A stretch of DNA of 51,915 bases from Bacteroidales bacterium (GTDB lineage Bacteria > Bacteroidota > Bacteroidia > Bacteroidales > UBA4181): NCBI GenBank assembly GCA_031275285.1, contig JAISOY010000170.1:1-51915 (forward strand), given 5' to 3'. The notes beneath the pieces are model-generated. The model did no database searches. It was not told the origin of the DNA and saw only the letters and a list, made by a program, of their open reading frames with translations. Below are positions 8,815-17,955 of the stretch, piece by piece. A program made the position numbers and the translations under genes. Each line of letters starts with the position of its first letter. Within the stretch, counting starts at the first letter, position 1.

Positions 8815-9672
8815 TTAATTGTTGATCGCTTTCTCGAAGAAGAACTTCTTGTCTTTCAGGACTACAACTGTAGCCAGTATGCATAGCAATATCGTCTGAA
8901 TGATTTTAGTATCGGGATGCGGAGCGAATAATTCGTTGAAAAGTCCGGCTGTGATATGGAATACAATGGCGACGATGATATTACGTCCCGTTTTGTAGTA
9001 CAACCAGTTCATTAATAAAACGAAAGGAATAATACTTATCAGGAAGTTCAGTCCGTAGATCAATCCGTCATTCACCAAATTACTTTGATAGTAATCCCTA
9101 ATGGTTGAGAGCGGCATGTGCCATATTCCCCATATAGCCCCGAATATAAGTGATGCATTAAACAGGTTGAATTTGCTTCGTAAACTGTCTGTTCCATAGG
9201 AATGCCAGGCCAATTCTTCAATCACAGGTGCAAGTATCAACAGAAACCAGACAGGAAAAATTCCTGATGAAAAAGTAAAATTACCTGTGATAATGAACTG
9301 TTCGGGACTATACCCAAAAGGTAGGGAAATTACCTGTGCCAACATAATGCTGACAGGCATAATCAGACATGTTAAAAAAGCGTAGACCGGTTTTATATCT
9401 CTGAAATTGAAGAACCGTTTTGATATATCTCTTCTCAGTTCCTTGTCCTTGTTGCTCATCCAATAAACTACAACCAAAGGAGCAAACAATCCGATGCAAG
9501 CCAGAATGCTCGCTATTTGAAGATATTTGTCCTGATAGGGAGTTATCCAACTTACCTGTCCGGCTGCAAACCAGAATGCCCAGGGAATAAGGGTGGACAG
9601 GATGAAAAATAATGCAGGCTTTTTATACCTGTTGATGGTGGAACTATCCGTTCCTGTTTTTAACTTTTCCAT
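8815..9672 (-). CDS. CPBP family intramembrane metalloprotease-like protein
   Basis: A 285-residue multi-pass membrane protein of the CPBP (CAAX protease and bacteriocin-processing, ABI) family, with about eight hydrophobic segments. Motif 1 is EELAWHSYG (E152, E153); most relatives read EELGWRGY, so the usual arginine is histidine here. Motif 2 is WGIWHMPL (H185) and motif 3 is VFHITAGLFNE (His near 239). The metal-binding Glu and His residues are kept, so it may still be active. Family members process prenylated proteins or peptides or confer bacteriocin immunity; no such substrate is encoded nearby. It lies upstream of the beta-barrel gene. Confidence 0.85.
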   Translation of the reverse strand: MEKLKTGTDSSTINRYKKPALFFILSTLIPWAFWFAAGQVSWITPYQDKYLQIASILACIGLFAPLVVVYWMSNKDKELRRDISKRFFNFRDIKPVYAFLTCLIMPVSIMLAQVISLPFGYSPEQFIITGNFTFSSGIFPVWFLLILAPVIEELAWHSYGTDSLRSKFNLFNASLIFGAIWGIWHMPLSTIRDYYQSNLVNDGLIYGLNFLISIIPFVLLMNWLYYKTGRNIIVAIVFHITAGLFNELFAPHPDTKIIQTILLCILATVVVLKDKKFFFEKAINN

Positions 9673-10207
9673 GATGATGGTTAATTGATTATATATTTCG
9701 TTTATTTCTACTATTTCTACTGCGAAGATACAGGGCTTCGGAAGGAGGAATTTTTATTTGAGACGGATGAGCCTGTTTTGTAGACGAAAATGGGAGGTTT
9801 GTATAGAAAGTATGTAATACGACTTAAAAAGGAGGAACAGGATTCCGTCGAGGAAAAGGTGTAATACCTTATATATTTATGATTGATCGTTCTTTTGTGT
9901 TTGTTTGTAGCTGAAAAAACGATTGGATTGATTGTTTCCTTTACTATATTGATTTTAGAAGTCTTCTATTAGTAAACAGGCAACAGGGTTATTTGAACGT
10001 ATGGAAAACTAACAGTATCTATTTGCTTAATTCTCACAGGGGTATCCTGTATGCTGTAAATATGGTGAAACGACACCCTGATTAATTACCGGGTTTTTCA
10101 TAAAATGAAAGGTTACTTTCAGGCTATTGAGAATAGTGATCCATATATGTCTTCTGTAAATGGATATGGTACGTCGGGTGTGATGATATTTTTTTTTGAG
10201 ATATTGC
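9673..10207. other. Long intergenic region, no gene seen
   Basis: AT-rich spacer between divergent transcription units. A 70-codon minus-strand frame (10027-10239) runs across the promoter of the next gene and has no recognisable content, so it is not called. I see no strong hairpin, no tRNA and no repeat shared with the rest of the window. Confidence 0.5.
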
Positions 10208-10236
10208 ATTGATTTTGGATTTAATTCGTACTTTTG
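10208..10236 (+). promoter_or_regulatory. Promoter of the DUF177-rpmF-plsX-fabH operon
   Basis: -7 box TACTTTTG at 10229-10236, with ATTG at 10208-10211 as a possible -33 box and a 17-base spacer. It lies 20 bases before the GTG start. Confidence 0.65.
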
Positions 10237-10256
10237 CACCTTGAATTTTATGCAAA

Positions 10257-10802
10257 GTGAATAGTCAGGAATTATTTATCATCCCATTTAAGGGATTGTC
10301 TGTCGGGACACATTTATTTGAATGGACGATTGATAAAGGCTTTTTTACTGCGTATGAGATGTCGGAAATTGATCATGCTGATATAAATGTACAGGTTACT
10401 TTGATCAAGCATGACCAGTTTTTAGAGATTGATTTTTTATTGGAAGGTTGGGCAGAAGTGCCGTGTGACCGATGTCTGGATCCGCTATCCCTTGACATCA
10501 AAACAGAAGCCAAATTATACGTAAAGTTTGGTGATGCTTCTTCCGGTGAAGAAGATCCGGGAGATGGTCATGATGTAATTATCCTGCCGCCTGATGAAGA
10601 CAAATTAAACGTTGCACAATATTTGTATGAATATGCACATTTGGGTTTACCTATAAAAAGGGTACACCCTGATGATAGTTCTGGAAAAAGTATGTGCAAT
10701 GAAGATATGATCAGTCATCTTGAAAAGTACCTTGTTAAAGAAAAAAATAATCCGGATATTGATCCGAGATGGAATGATTTAAAAAATATTTTTGATAATT
10801 AA
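10257..10802 (+). CDS. YceD/DUF177 family protein
   Basis: A 181-residue cytoplasmic protein of the DUF177 (YceD) family, nearly always encoded just before rpmF and thought to link large-subunit ribosome or rRNA maturation with lipid synthesis. The family cysteine motif CDRCLDPL is present near residue 77, and a further cysteine occurs at MCNEDM near the C-terminus. An acidic stretch (SGEEDPGDGHD) lies in the middle. The start is GTG at 10257, placed just behind a good promoter; no ATG occurs in the first part of the frame. First gene of an operon with rpmF 17 bases downstream. The biochemical role is unproven in this phylum. Confidence 0.88.
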   Translation: MNSQELFIIPFKGLSVGTHLFEWTIDKGFFTAYEMSEIDHADINVQVTLIKHDQFLEIDFLLEGWAEVPCDRCLDPLSLDIKTEAKLYVKFGDASSGEEDPGDGHDVIILPPDEDKLNVAQYLYEYAHLGLPIKRVHPDDSSGKSMCNEDMISHLEKYLVKEKNNPDIDPRWNDLKNIFDN

Positions 10803-10819
10803 TTTAAGATAATAAAGAA

Positions 10820-11008
10820 ATGCCACATCCAAAACGTAGACATTCAAAGCAGAGAAGAGATAAAAGAAGGACGCATGACAAAGCAATCGTGCCTACGGTT
10901 GTAAAATGCTCTAACTGTTCAAGTTCGGTGTTGTATCATAGGGTTTGTCCTTCTTGTGGTTATTACAGGGGAAAATTGGCCGTGGAGAAAGACAATATGG
11001 TCGCCTAA
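10820..11008 (+). CDS. rpmF: 50S ribosomal protein L32
   Basis: A 62-residue ribosomal protein of the large subunit. It starts MPHPKRRHSKQRRDKRRTHDK, the basic N-terminus typical of L32, followed by a zinc-ribbon with two CxxC pairs (CSNCSS near 30 and CPSCGYY near 44), so this is the zinc-binding form. The second gene of the DUF177-rpmF-plsX-fabH operon. Confidence 0.97.
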   Translation: MPHPKRRHSKQRRDKRRTHDKAIVPTVVKCSNCSSSVLYHRVCPSCGYYRGKLAVEKDNMVA

Positions 11009-11088
11009 ATCCGATTGATGGATTTCCTAGTAAACAAATCTCATGAAACAATAACTCGTATTTGTCTTACGAGCAAAACATTCGCGCT

Positions 11089-12042
11089 ATGAAGATAGGT
11101 TTAGATGTCATGGGAGGTGATTTTGCTCCGGAAGTAACCGTACTTGGAGCCATTTCGGCATATGAACAGTTACACAAACACGTCAGTTTGGTATTGATTG
11201 GCGACGAGAAAGCCATCATTGATATTTGCCGCCGGGAAAAATTTGATCCGGCCCGGTTCGAAATAGTGGATGCACCCGATACTATTACTATGGGGGATCA
11301 TCCATCGAAAGCTTTTGCACAAAAGACCCGCTCAAGTATTTATGTAGGATATGAATTATTGAGTGCGAAAAAGATTGATGCTTTTGCCAGTGCAGGAAGT
11401 ACCGGAGCTATGATGGTCGGAGCCATGTATACTGTTAAGTCCATACCGGGCATTCTTCGTCCGGCTATTGCCGTTGCTACACCTCGTGCAGATGGAAATG
11501 TAAGTGTATTGTTGGATGTCGGGATCAACCCCGACTGCAAACCCGATATTTTGTATCAATATGGGTTATTGGGTTCACTATATGCTGAATTTGTATATAA
11601 TATCCCCAATCCCAAAGTAGCTTTATTGAATATTGGTGCAGAAGCTGAAAAAGGAGATTTATTGACCAAATCCACATATCCTCTTATGGCCGAATCGAAA
11701 GATTATAATTTTATCGGCAATGTAGAAGGACATGAAATATTTTTGGATAAGGCCGATGTGATTGTTTGTGACGGCTTTGTCGGGAATGTGATACTGAAAG
11801 CCGCAGAAGGCTTCAGTCACATTGTAAAGTTAAGAGGGATTGATGATGAGTTTTTTGAATCATTCAATCCTGATGATTATGGAGGTACCCCTGTGTTGGG
11901 TATCAATTCAAATGTTATTATCGGTCATGGAGCATCTAACAGTGTGGCTATAAAAAATATGATATTGTTGTCACAAGGTGTGATAGAAGCCGATTTACCG
12001 TCAAAAATTAAAAAGTATTTTATAACTGATGAGCAAGATTAG
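11089..12042 (+). CDS. plsX: Phosphate acyltransferase PlsX
   Basis: PlsX converts acyl-ACP and phosphate to acyl-phosphate, the acyl donor for PlsY in phospholipid synthesis. The start is set at the ATG of [15 protein letters not shown], the classic PlsX N-terminus; a TTG nine codons earlier is possible but adds no family sequence. The 317-residue product keeps DVMGGD, the central SAGSTGAMM motif (about 106-114) and the C-terminal GHGASNS. It overlaps fabH by 14 bases, so translation of the two is coupled. The neighbours tie ribosome protein L32 and fatty acid initiation into one transcript, a common bacterial arrangement. Confidence 0.97.
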   Translation: MKIGLDVMGGDFAPEVTVLGAISAYEQLHKHVSLVLIGDEKAIIDICRREKFDPARFEIVDAPDTITMGDHPSKAFAQKTRSSIYVGYELLSAKKIDAFASAGSTGAMMVGAMYTVKSIPGILRPAIAVATPRADGNVSVLLDVGINPDCKPDILYQYGLLGSLYAEFVYNIPNPKVALLNIGAEAEKGDLLTKSTYPLMAESKDYNFIGNVEGHEIFLDKADVIVCDGFVGNVILKAAEGFSHIVKLRGIDDEFFESFNPDDYGGTPVLGINSNVIIGHGASNSVAIKNMILLSQGVIEADLPSKIKKYFITDEQD

Positions 12043-13024
12043 AGCAACCATCACAGGGATAGAAGCATTTCTTCCCGAATACAGGTTAACGAACCAGGAG
12101 CTAAGTACGATGGTTGACACTTCCGACGAATGGATCATGCAACGGGTCGGAATAAAAGAGAGAAGGATTTTAAAGGGAGGATTGGGCACTTCGGAAATGA
12201 TGGCCGAAGCGGCGAAAAAATTGTTGGAAAAAACCAATACATCTCCGGATGAGATTGATTTTGTCCTTGCTGCCACCAATACTCCTGATATGTGGTTTCC
12301 GGCAACAGCCGCAATTGTCTGTGATAAAGTAGGCATACACAATGCCTGGGGATATGACTTGCTGGCGGCATGTTCGGGATTTATCTTCGCTTTGGAAACC
12401 GTCAATAAATTCATCGAATCAGGTCAGTATAAGAAAGTCCTTTTATTAGCCGGTGATAAAATGTCGTCCATTGTTGATTATACAGACCGGAATACCTGTC
12501 CTTTATTTGGAGATGCGGCAACAGCGATGTTGCTGGAGCCAACTACCGAAGACATCGGTGTCATCGACCATAATTTCCATATAGATGGTTCGGGCCGTCA
12601 TTTCCTTCATCTGGAAGGAGGAGGCTCCCAATATCCGGCTACCCACGATACCGTCAGTAAACGCATGCATTATGTACACCAGGACGGAAAAACCGTATTT
12701 AAGTTTGCTGTTTCCCGGATGGCTGATGCTGCCGTCGAAATGATGGAACGGCATCAGATCAAACCTGAGGACCTGGCATGGTTGGTCCCCCATCAGGCAA
12801 ATCTGCGCATCATTGATGCTGTGGGACGTAGAATGGGATTAACACCTGATAAGGTAATGGTGAATATTGAAAAATACGGCAATACCACTGCTGCCACCAT
12901 TCCTCTTTGCCTGTTTGAATGGGAAAATCAATTGAAGAAAGGTGATAAGCTGATTTTAGCCGCTTTTGGTGGAGGTTTTACCTGGGGATCCATGTATATG
13001 AAATGGGGATACGACCCTAAATAA
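12029..13024 (+). CDS. fabH: 3-oxoacyl-ACP synthase III (FabH)
   Basis: FabH condenses acetyl-CoA with malonyl-ACP to begin fatty acid synthesis. The 331-residue protein has the thiolase fold with an intact catalytic triad: C115 in LLAACSGF, H255 in VPHQANLRI and N285 in YGNTTAAT. The C-terminal GGGFTWGS is the usual family end. The ATG lies inside the end of plsX (14-base overlap). A promoter and tRNA-Leu follow closely. In many Bacteroidales era comes next; here the tRNA and the NfnAB-like pair follow instead. Confidence 0.97.
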   Translation: MSKIRATITGIEAFLPEYRLTNQELSTMVDTSDEWIMQRVGIKERRILKGGLGTSEMMAEAAKKLLEKTNTSPDEIDFVLAATNTPDMWFPATAAIVCDKVGIHNAWGYDLLAACSGFIFALETVNKFIESGQYKKVLLLAGDKMSSIVDYTDRNTCPLFGDAATAMLLEPTTEDIGVIDHNFHIDGSGRHFLHLEGGGSQYPATHDTVSKRMHYVHQDGKTVFKFAVSRMADAAVEMMERHQIKPEDLAWLVPHQANLRIIDAVGRRMGLTPDKVMVNIEKYGNTTAATIPLCLFEWENQLKKGDKLILAAFGGGFTWGSMYMKWGYDPK

Positions 13025-13036
13025 TGACCGTAGTTT

Positions 13037-13063
13037 TTTGATCAAAATATTTGCGTATCTTTG
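13037..13063 (+). promoter_or_regulatory. Promoter of tRNA-Leu
   Basis: TTTG at 13037-13040 and TATCTTTG at 13056-13063, 15 bases apart. The -7 box ends 14 bases before the mature tRNA 5' end. Confidence 0.7.
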
Positions 13064-13076
13064 TACGCCCAAACAC

Positions 13077-13158
13077 GCGGACGTGGCGTAATTGGTAGCC
13101 GCGCCAGACTTAGGATCTGGTGCCGTAAGGCGTGGGGGTTCGAGTCCCTTCGTCCGCA
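13077..13158 (+). tRNA. tRNA-Leu (anticodon UAG)
   Basis: The acceptor stem GCGGACG (13077-13083) pairs perfectly with CGTCCGC (13151-13157), and the discriminator base is A at 13158. The anticodon stem CCAGA/TCTGG encloses the loop CTTAGGA, giving anticodon TAG, which reads CUA leucine codons. A class II variable arm (TGCCGTAAGGCG region) and the T-arm GGGGTTCGAGTCCC are present, as expected for leucine. The 3' CCA is not encoded. A terminator follows directly. Confidence 0.95.
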
Positions 13159-13200
13159 CAAAGCCAACAACTGTTTCGGTTGTTGGCTTTGTCTTTATTA
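13158..13200 (+). terminator. Rho-independent terminator of tRNA-Leu
   Basis: 14-bp stem (13158-13171 paired with 13179-13192; core AAAGCCAACAAC / GTTGTTGGCTTT) with a 7-base loop, followed by CTTTATTA. Confidence 0.85.
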
Positions 13201-13428
13201 TCCTCTGATACAAACGAGAGGTGACGGTTTTCCCGATGTGGATGTAGACTTTATTATTACAGGTGAACAGGTACTATTCATGAAAACCAGTATCCGGATT
13301 GAAACAATGCTGAAATAAGGGTTAATTATTATAACATAAACGGTTAAAAACTTCAGTCAGCCGTCCGGATGACTGAAAATAACATTCCGAAAGGAAATGA
13401 CAGGATTCAACTACAGTTTACGATATTT
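13201..13428. other. Spacer between tRNA terminator and next promoter
   Basis: No gene or known RNA seen. GTCAGCCGTCCGGATGAC (near 13356-13373) contains a short inverted pair (GTCA/TGAC), too weak to call. Confidence 0.4.
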
Positions 13429-13458
13429 CTTGATATACATATATTTTTTATATCTTTG
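13429..13458 (+). promoter_or_regulatory. Promoter of the NfnAB-like operon
   Basis: CTTG at 13429-13432 and TATCTTTG at 13451-13458 with an 18-base spacer. If used, the transcript would carry the ~90-bp conserved element (13470-13558) in a ~160-base 5' leader. Confidence 0.6.
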
Positions 13459-13469
13459 TGCGCTTTTAT

Positions 13470-13558
13470 GTAATACCAATAAATTAATGTCACGCCAATA
13501 AATGTAATTGCTTTTTTAGTGTGACTTAAGGAAATGATAAATAGCACCGAGTGCTTAA
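13470..13558 (+). repeat. Conserved ~90-bp intergenic element, copy A
   Basis: One of four copies in the window. It shares TTAATGTCA, GTAAT(T), GTGACTTAA and the 3' end ATAAATAGCACCGAGTGCT followed by TAA. Relative to copies B-D the two inner spacers are one base shorter on each side of GTAAT(T). It ends 66 bases before the downstream ATG. Confidence 0.75.
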
Positions 13559-13624
13559 AATATGGGAAAATGTTATTTTTCTGTGGAAATGACATTCCTG
13601 TTCCAATGATTTTTAATTTTTACG

Positions 13625-14452
13625 ATGAATAGAATTATTAAAAAAGAGTTTTTATCTGAAAATGTTTTTCGGATGGAAATCGAGGCTCCGCGTATCGCTA
13701 AAAGCAGGAAAGCAGGACATTTTATTATTGTCCGCCTGGACGAAGGGGGAGAACGGATCCCGCTCACCATTGCCGATGCTGATGTTGATGCCGGGACCAT
13801 CACCTTAATTGTGCAAAAAGTAGGATGTTCATCGGCAAAAATGTCGAAATTAAATGAAGGGGACTTCATTCATGATGTGGTGGGACCTTTGGGCAATGCT
13901 ACCCATGTGGAAAAAGTCGGGACGGTTATCTGTGCAGGGGGAGGAGTGGGGATAGCTCCTTTATTTCCTATTGTACAGGCATTTAAACATGCAGGAAATC
14001 GTGTCATCACAGTGTTGGCCGCACGTACTGCCGATCTGTTGATCTATGAAAAAGAAATGGGCGAATTCTCTGATGAACTCATTATCATGACTGATGACGG
14101 ATCCCGTGGAAGGAAAGGTTTGGTGACCCACGGAATGGAAGAAGTGATCAAACGTGAAAAAGTACATCAGGCTGTGGTGATCGGACCGGCCATTATGATG
14201 AAATTTGCTGCGGCGCTCACGCAGAAATATAATATACCGACTATGGCCAGCCTCAATACCATTATGGTCGACGGGACGGGGATGTGTGGTGCATGCCGTT
14301 GCTCTGTAGGAGGGAAAACGAAATTTGTATGTGTCGATGGTCCGGAATTTGATGCGCATCAGGTCGATTTCGATGAGATGCTGCAACGAATGGAAGCATA
14401 TAAAGACGAAGAAATGGCTACTTATCAGAATTATCTGCTGAATCAGGGATAA
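13625..14452 (+). CDS. NfnA/SudB-like FAD-NAD(P) and [2Fe-2S] subunit
   Basis: A 275-residue flavoprotein of the ferredoxin-NADP reductase fold, of the kind annotated as sulfide/dihydroorotate dehydrogenase-like or as NfnA, the small subunit of NADH-dependent reduced ferredoxin:NADP+ oxidoreductase. Residues about 1-95 form the FAD barrel (IPLTIADAD near 57-65), 96-210 the NAD(P) domain (VICAGGGVGIAPLFP), and the C-terminus a [2Fe-2S] site (GMCGACRCSVGG ... FVCVDGPEF). It is followed after 30 bases by the large-subunit homologue, which supports the NfnAB reading: reversible electron exchange among ferredoxin, NADH and NADPH in an anaerobe. SudAB sulfide dehydrogenase cannot be excluded. Confidence 0.88.
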   Translation: MNRIIKKEFLSENVFRMEIEAPRIAKSRKAGHFIIVRLDEGGERIPLTIADADVDAGTITLIVQKVGCSSAKMSKLNEGDFIHDVVGPLGNATHVEKVGTVICAGGGVGIAPLFPIVQAFKHAGNRVITVLAARTADLLIYEKEMGEFSDELIIMTDDGSRGRKGLVTHGMEEVIKREKVHQAVVIGPAIMMKFAAALTQKYNIPTMASLNTIMVDGTGMCGACRCSVGGKTKFVCVDGPEFDAHQVDFDEMLQRMEAYKDEEMATYQNYLLNQG

Positions 14453-14482
14453 CACCCGAATATTTTGAATGCTTGAATTGAA

Positions 14483-15952
14483 ATGAATACATCCGAATAT
14501 TTGAAAGAAGAACGCAATCAGCCCTGGCGGGAAGAGATACGTAAATCTGTAAAGAATGCAGACAGAACCAAACGTGAACGGGTATCCATGCCGGAACAGG
14601 ATCCGATGGTCCGTGCCACTAACCAGCTGGAAGTAAATCTGGGTCTTACCGAGGAACAGGCTGTAGGCGAGGCGACACGCTGCCTTGATTGTCCGGATCC
14701 TACGTGTATTACCGGATGTCCGGTAAATATCAATATTCCGAAGTTTATAAAATATATTGAAGCCCGTAAATTTACTGAGGCTGCGCGAACATTAAAAGAA
14801 ACCAATGCCCTTCCCGCTGTCTGCGGCCGGGTATGCCCACAGGAAGTACAGTGCGAATCCAAATGTTTTTACACCTTAAAACTGAAAAAAACACCGGTAG
14901 CCATCGGTAACCTGGAACGTTTCGCCGCCGATTACGAACGTGAATCAGGGAATATATCCGTGCCTGAAACAGCGCCTTCCAATGGTATAAAAGTAGCTGT
15001 CGTAGGTTCCGGTCCTGCCGGCTTAGCCGCAGCAGGCGACCTGGCAAAATCGGGATACGCGGTTACGGTATTTGAAGCGTTACACGAAATTGGCGGGGTA
15101 CTAAAATACGGGATTCCTGAATTCCGCCTGCCTAATATCATTGTGGACGTGGAGATAGAGAATCTGCGTAAAATGGGTGTACAGTTCGAATCTAATTTTA
15201 TTGTCGGGAAAACCAGCACTTTTGAAGACCTCCGGGCCGAAGGCTTTAAAGCCTTTTTTATCGGAAGCGGGGCCGGACTTCCTAATTTCATGAATATCCC
15301 GGGAGAAAATTACATCGGTATTTTTTCTTCCAATGAATACCTGACCCGTGTGAACCTCATGGGTGCGGCAAAACCCGAGTGTGACACACCTGTCCTGAGT
15401 GGTAAGCATGTAGCCGTGATCGGTGGTGGTAATACAGCCATGGATAGTGTACGTACCGCCAAGCGCTTAGGTGCCGAACGGGCAATGATCATCTATCGCC
15501 GCTCTATGGAAGAGATGCCTGCCCGTAAGGAGGAGATACATCATGCCCAGCAGGAGGGAGTCGAATTCATGTGCCTTCACAATCCCGTGGAATATCTGGC
15601 CGATAAAAAAGGACGGGTAACCCAGATGCGTGTCCAGAAAATGGACCTTGGCGAGCCCGATGCTTCAGGACGCAGACGTCCGATACCTATTGAAGGATCG
15701 GAATTTTTGATTGATGTGGATACGGTGATCGTCAGTGTCGGTGTGTCCCCTAATCCTTTGATCTCTCAAACGATGCCCTCACTCGATGTGTCCCGTTGGG
15801 GGACGTTGGTGGTCGATCAGGATACCATGCAGTCATCTGTACCTGATCTGTTTGCAGGTGGCGATATTGTCAGGGGAGGAGCCACCGTTATCCTGGCCAT
15901 GGGAGACGGAAGAAAAGCCGCCGCCGGGATACATGGATACCTGCAGAAGTAA
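14483..15952 (+). CDS. gltA: NfnB/GltA-like FAD and [4Fe-4S] oxidoreductase subunit
   Basis: A 489-residue flavoprotein related to the glutamate synthase small chain and usually labelled homotetrameric NADPH-dependent glutamate synthase (GltA), although next to this partner it is best read as NfnB. An N-terminal cysteine-rich region (C68-C77, CLDCPDPTCITGCPVN, and CGRVCPQEVQCESKC near 113-127) binds two [4Fe-4S] clusters. An FAD Rossmann motif (VVGSGPAGLAAAGDL near 174) and an NADPH motif (VIGGGNTAMDS near 311) follow. The C-terminal FAGGDIVRGGATVILAMGDG is the family end. It shares an operon with the small subunit. No glutamate synthase large subunit is nearby, which argues against a role in glutamate synthesis. 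Confidence 0.9.
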   Translation: MNTSEYLKEERNQPWREEIRKSVKNADRTKRERVSMPEQDPMVRATNQLEVNLGLTEEQAVGEATRCLDCPDPTCITGCPVNINIPKFIKYIEARKFTEAARTLKETNALPAVCGRVCPQEVQCESKCFYTLKLKKTPVAIGNLERFAADYERESGNISVPETAPSNGIKVAVVGSGPAGLAAAGDLAKSGYAVTVFEALHEIGGVLKYGIPEFRLPNIIVDVEIENLRKMGVQFESNFIVGKTSTFEDLRAEGFKAFFIGSGAGLPNFMNIPGENYIGIFSSNEYLTRVNLMGAAKPECDTPVLSGKHVAVIGGGNTAMDSVRTAKRLGAERAMIIYRRSMEEMPARKEEIHHAQQEGVEFMCLHNPVEYLADKKGRVTQMRVQKMDLGEPDASGRRRPIPIEGSEFLIDVDTVIVSVGVSPNPLISQTMPSLDVSRWGTLVVDQDTMQSSVPDLFAGGDIVRGGATVILAMGDGRKAAAGIHGYLQK

Positions 15953-16092
15953 TACCGGAAAACATACAGGAAACGAAATACCCGATCATCAGCATTACTG
16001 GTGGTTTTTTATTGGGGATGATTGTCCGCCAGCAAACGGAATAAATTCGTTATTTAAAATATCTTATTGACAGATAGACAAATCAAAACATC

Positions 16093-16440
16093 TTACCTGA
16101 TGTCATTTTCATTGACATACTTCAGATAATCCTCCCTGACAGGCTGAAAAACCTCAATAGCTACCGAATCTTCAATGATTTCCGCTTTATGAGCTACATC
16201 CGAAGGGATGCTCCAACTGTCGCCCTGTTTTAACATTTGACTTTGTTCTCCGATGTACAGCTTAATACAGCCTTTAACCAGATACCCTGTTTGTTCATGC
16301 GGATGTGCATGTCCGGGTAAAGCCGCGCCCTGATTCATCTGAAACTCGGTCATCAGCATATTTTTTCCATAGACCAGTGTTTTTATCCTGATGCCCTTGG
16401 CGATCTCCGTATAACCTTTTTGTGAATGGTTGCCAAACAT
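16093..16440 (-). CDS. Cupin domain protein
   Basis: A 115-residue single-cupin protein. The start is set at the ATG of MFGNHSQKGYTE; a TTG four codons earlier is an alternative. Cupin motif 1 is seen as PGHAHPHEQTGYLVKG (metal-binding His residues and Glu) and motif 2 as GDSWSIPSDVAHKAEI (final His). It should be a small metal-binding beta-barrel; members with this layout include sugar-binding, isomerase and dioxygenase-like proteins, and the sequence does not say which. The MFS gene ends 55 bases upstream on the same strand, so a two-gene transcript is likely and the cupin may act on the transported compound (inference). Confidence 0.88.
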   Translation of the reverse strand: MFGNHSQKGYTEIAKGIRIKTLVYGKNMLMTEFQMNQGAALPGHAHPHEQTGYLVKGCIKLYIGEQSQMLKQGDSWSIPSDVAHKAEIIEDSVAIEVFQPVREDYLKYVNENDIR

Positions 16441-16495
16441 AATTGTGATCAAATATTATATTTTATATCAAAATTCGCAAAACTACAAATGAAAA

Positions 16496-17866
16496 TTACC
16501 CTTTCCTGATATTCGGTAATTCCAGGCCGTATCCCTTTCTTTTGTCTTCACGTTTCAGCATAACGGAGACTATAAGGGCCAGTACCCCCAGACAGGTGAA
16601 AATGATCATGGGAAGGGTGTAGTCGTAAAGCGCTACTGCTTCTCCTTTTTCTGTGATCCTTTCCCCTATGATGCAGAATTTGTCCAGCACCAGTCCGATA
16701 ATAAAAGGTACCAGGCTCAATCCGATATTCTGTACCCAGAAGATCAGGGCGTAAGCAGTGCCTATTTTGTTCTCGGGAATGATTTTGGGTACCGAAGGCC
16801 ACATTGCGGATGGTACCAGCGAAAATGCGATACCCAGCAGTATCATCAGGAATGCCGCAAACCACCAGACATTCAGTACCGGTAGTGAAAACAGGAAATG
16901 GATGCCTATCAGCATGGTCGCTCCGATCATCATGATCGTGGCTCCTTTTCCCTTTTTATCATAGATGCCGCCAAAGAGGGGGGTCAGCAGTATGGTTCCG
17001 AACGGCAGTATCGCCGGAATATTCCCGGCCCATTCAGGAACTACATTATATTTGTTGATCATCAGTGATGTAGCGTATTTCAGAAAGGGGAATACTGCGG
17101 AATAAAACAATACACAAAGCAGGGCGATCAGCCAGAATCCCCTGTTGGAAATAATGGACAATATGTCCCTGACGCGGAAAGGCTCTTCTTTTTCTTCTTC
17201 TATTCCGGCATCCGAAGCATCCAGTTTGCGGTCCATCACACAAAAGACGAGGTAGGCGATCAGTCCGATACATAACGCGACCAATCCCAGCAATATAGGA
17301 GCCGATAAGCTCTGAAAATGTTTGGCCAGGGGAATCGTGGTCGCCATGGCCAATCCGGTGCCCAGACGCGCTACAGCTACCTGGATACCCATTGCCAGGG
17401 CCATTTCATATCCTTTGAACCACCTTACAATTACCTTGGTGACTGTGATCCCGGCAGATTCTATACCCAGGGCAAAGATGGCGAAGCCGATACTTGCCAG
17501 AAAAACCTGTGTCCTGAGACCGAAGATATGTCCTTCAAAAGCATTTGATACCGCATAATATTTTAATCCGCAACCGATGATCATCAAAATACAGGCGCCT
17601 ACCCCGGTGATACGTACACCTACCTTGTCCAGGATTAATCCGCTGATGATCAACATAAAAAGGGCGACATTCAGCCATCCGTATGCCATGTTGAATGTGC
17701 CGTATTCAGTGGCACTCCAGCCGAATTCATCTTTTAACAGCTCCATCAACGGAGCCATCACATCTGAAATGAAATATCCGCAAAACATGGTAAATGCTAC
17801 GAATATCAGGATTGTCCAACGGGCAAATTTTGAATCTCGCAGGCTTTTTCTTATGGCTGTTGTCAT
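16496..17866 (-). CDS. MFS transporter (MFSD1-like)
   Basis: A 456-residue inner membrane carrier of the major facilitator superfamily with about 12 hydrophobic segments and a charged central loop after segment 6 (DASDAGIEEEKEEPFRVRD near 218-236). The MFS loop 2-3 signature appears as GLILDKVGVRITG near 77-89, and the second-half equivalent as FGGIYDKKGKG near 300. The stretch SAMWPSVPKIIPENKIGTAY resembles MFSD1-type carriers, some of which move dipeptides, but the substrate is not certain. The ATG at 17866 is clear. It is upstream of the cupin gene on the same strand. Confidence 0.9.
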   Translation of the reverse strand: MTTAIRKSLRDSKFARWTILIFVAFTMFCGYFISDVMAPLMELLKDEFGWSATEYGTFNMAYGWLNVALFMLIISGLILDKVGVRITGVGACILMIIGCGLKYYAVSNAFEGHIFGLRTQVFLASIGFAIFALGIESAGITVTKVIVRWFKGYEMALAMGIQVAVARLGTGLAMATTIPLAKHFQSLSAPILLGLVALCIGLIAYLVFCVMDRKLDASDAGIEEEKEEPFRVRDILSIISNRGFWLIALLCVLFYSAVFPFLKYATSLMINKYNVVPEWAGNIPAILPFGTILLTPLFGGIYDKKGKGATIMMIGATMLIGIHFLFSLPVLNVWWFAAFLMILLGIAFSLVPSAMWPSVPKIIPENKIGTAYALIFWVQNIGLSLVPFIIGLVLDKFCIIGERITEKGEAVALYDYTLPMIIFTCLGVLALIVSVMLKREDKRKGYGLELPNIRKG

Positions 17867-17955
17867 TTTAGTCGTTATTTAACATTGATAAGTATGTAAC
17901 AAAAATAGTTTATATAAAATTTTATCCATATCGTGTAATCATGTGTAAGCCGAAC
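17867..17955. other. Upstream spacer of the MFS gene
   Basis: AT-rich sequence that should hold the promoter of the minus-strand MFS gene; no perfect TAnnTTTG box is seen. Confidence 0.3.

Noticed and set aside
10027..10239. 70-codon minus-strand reading frame
   Set aside because: It runs across the promoter of the DUF177 operon and has no family resemblance.
14518..15492. Several long minus-strand frames opposite the NfnB-like gene
   Set aside because: Shadows of a well-supported iron-sulfur flavoprotein; no motifs of their own.
16021..16092. Terminator sought after the NfnB-like gene
   Set aside because: No stem of more than five base pairs with a T tract was found in 15953-16092.
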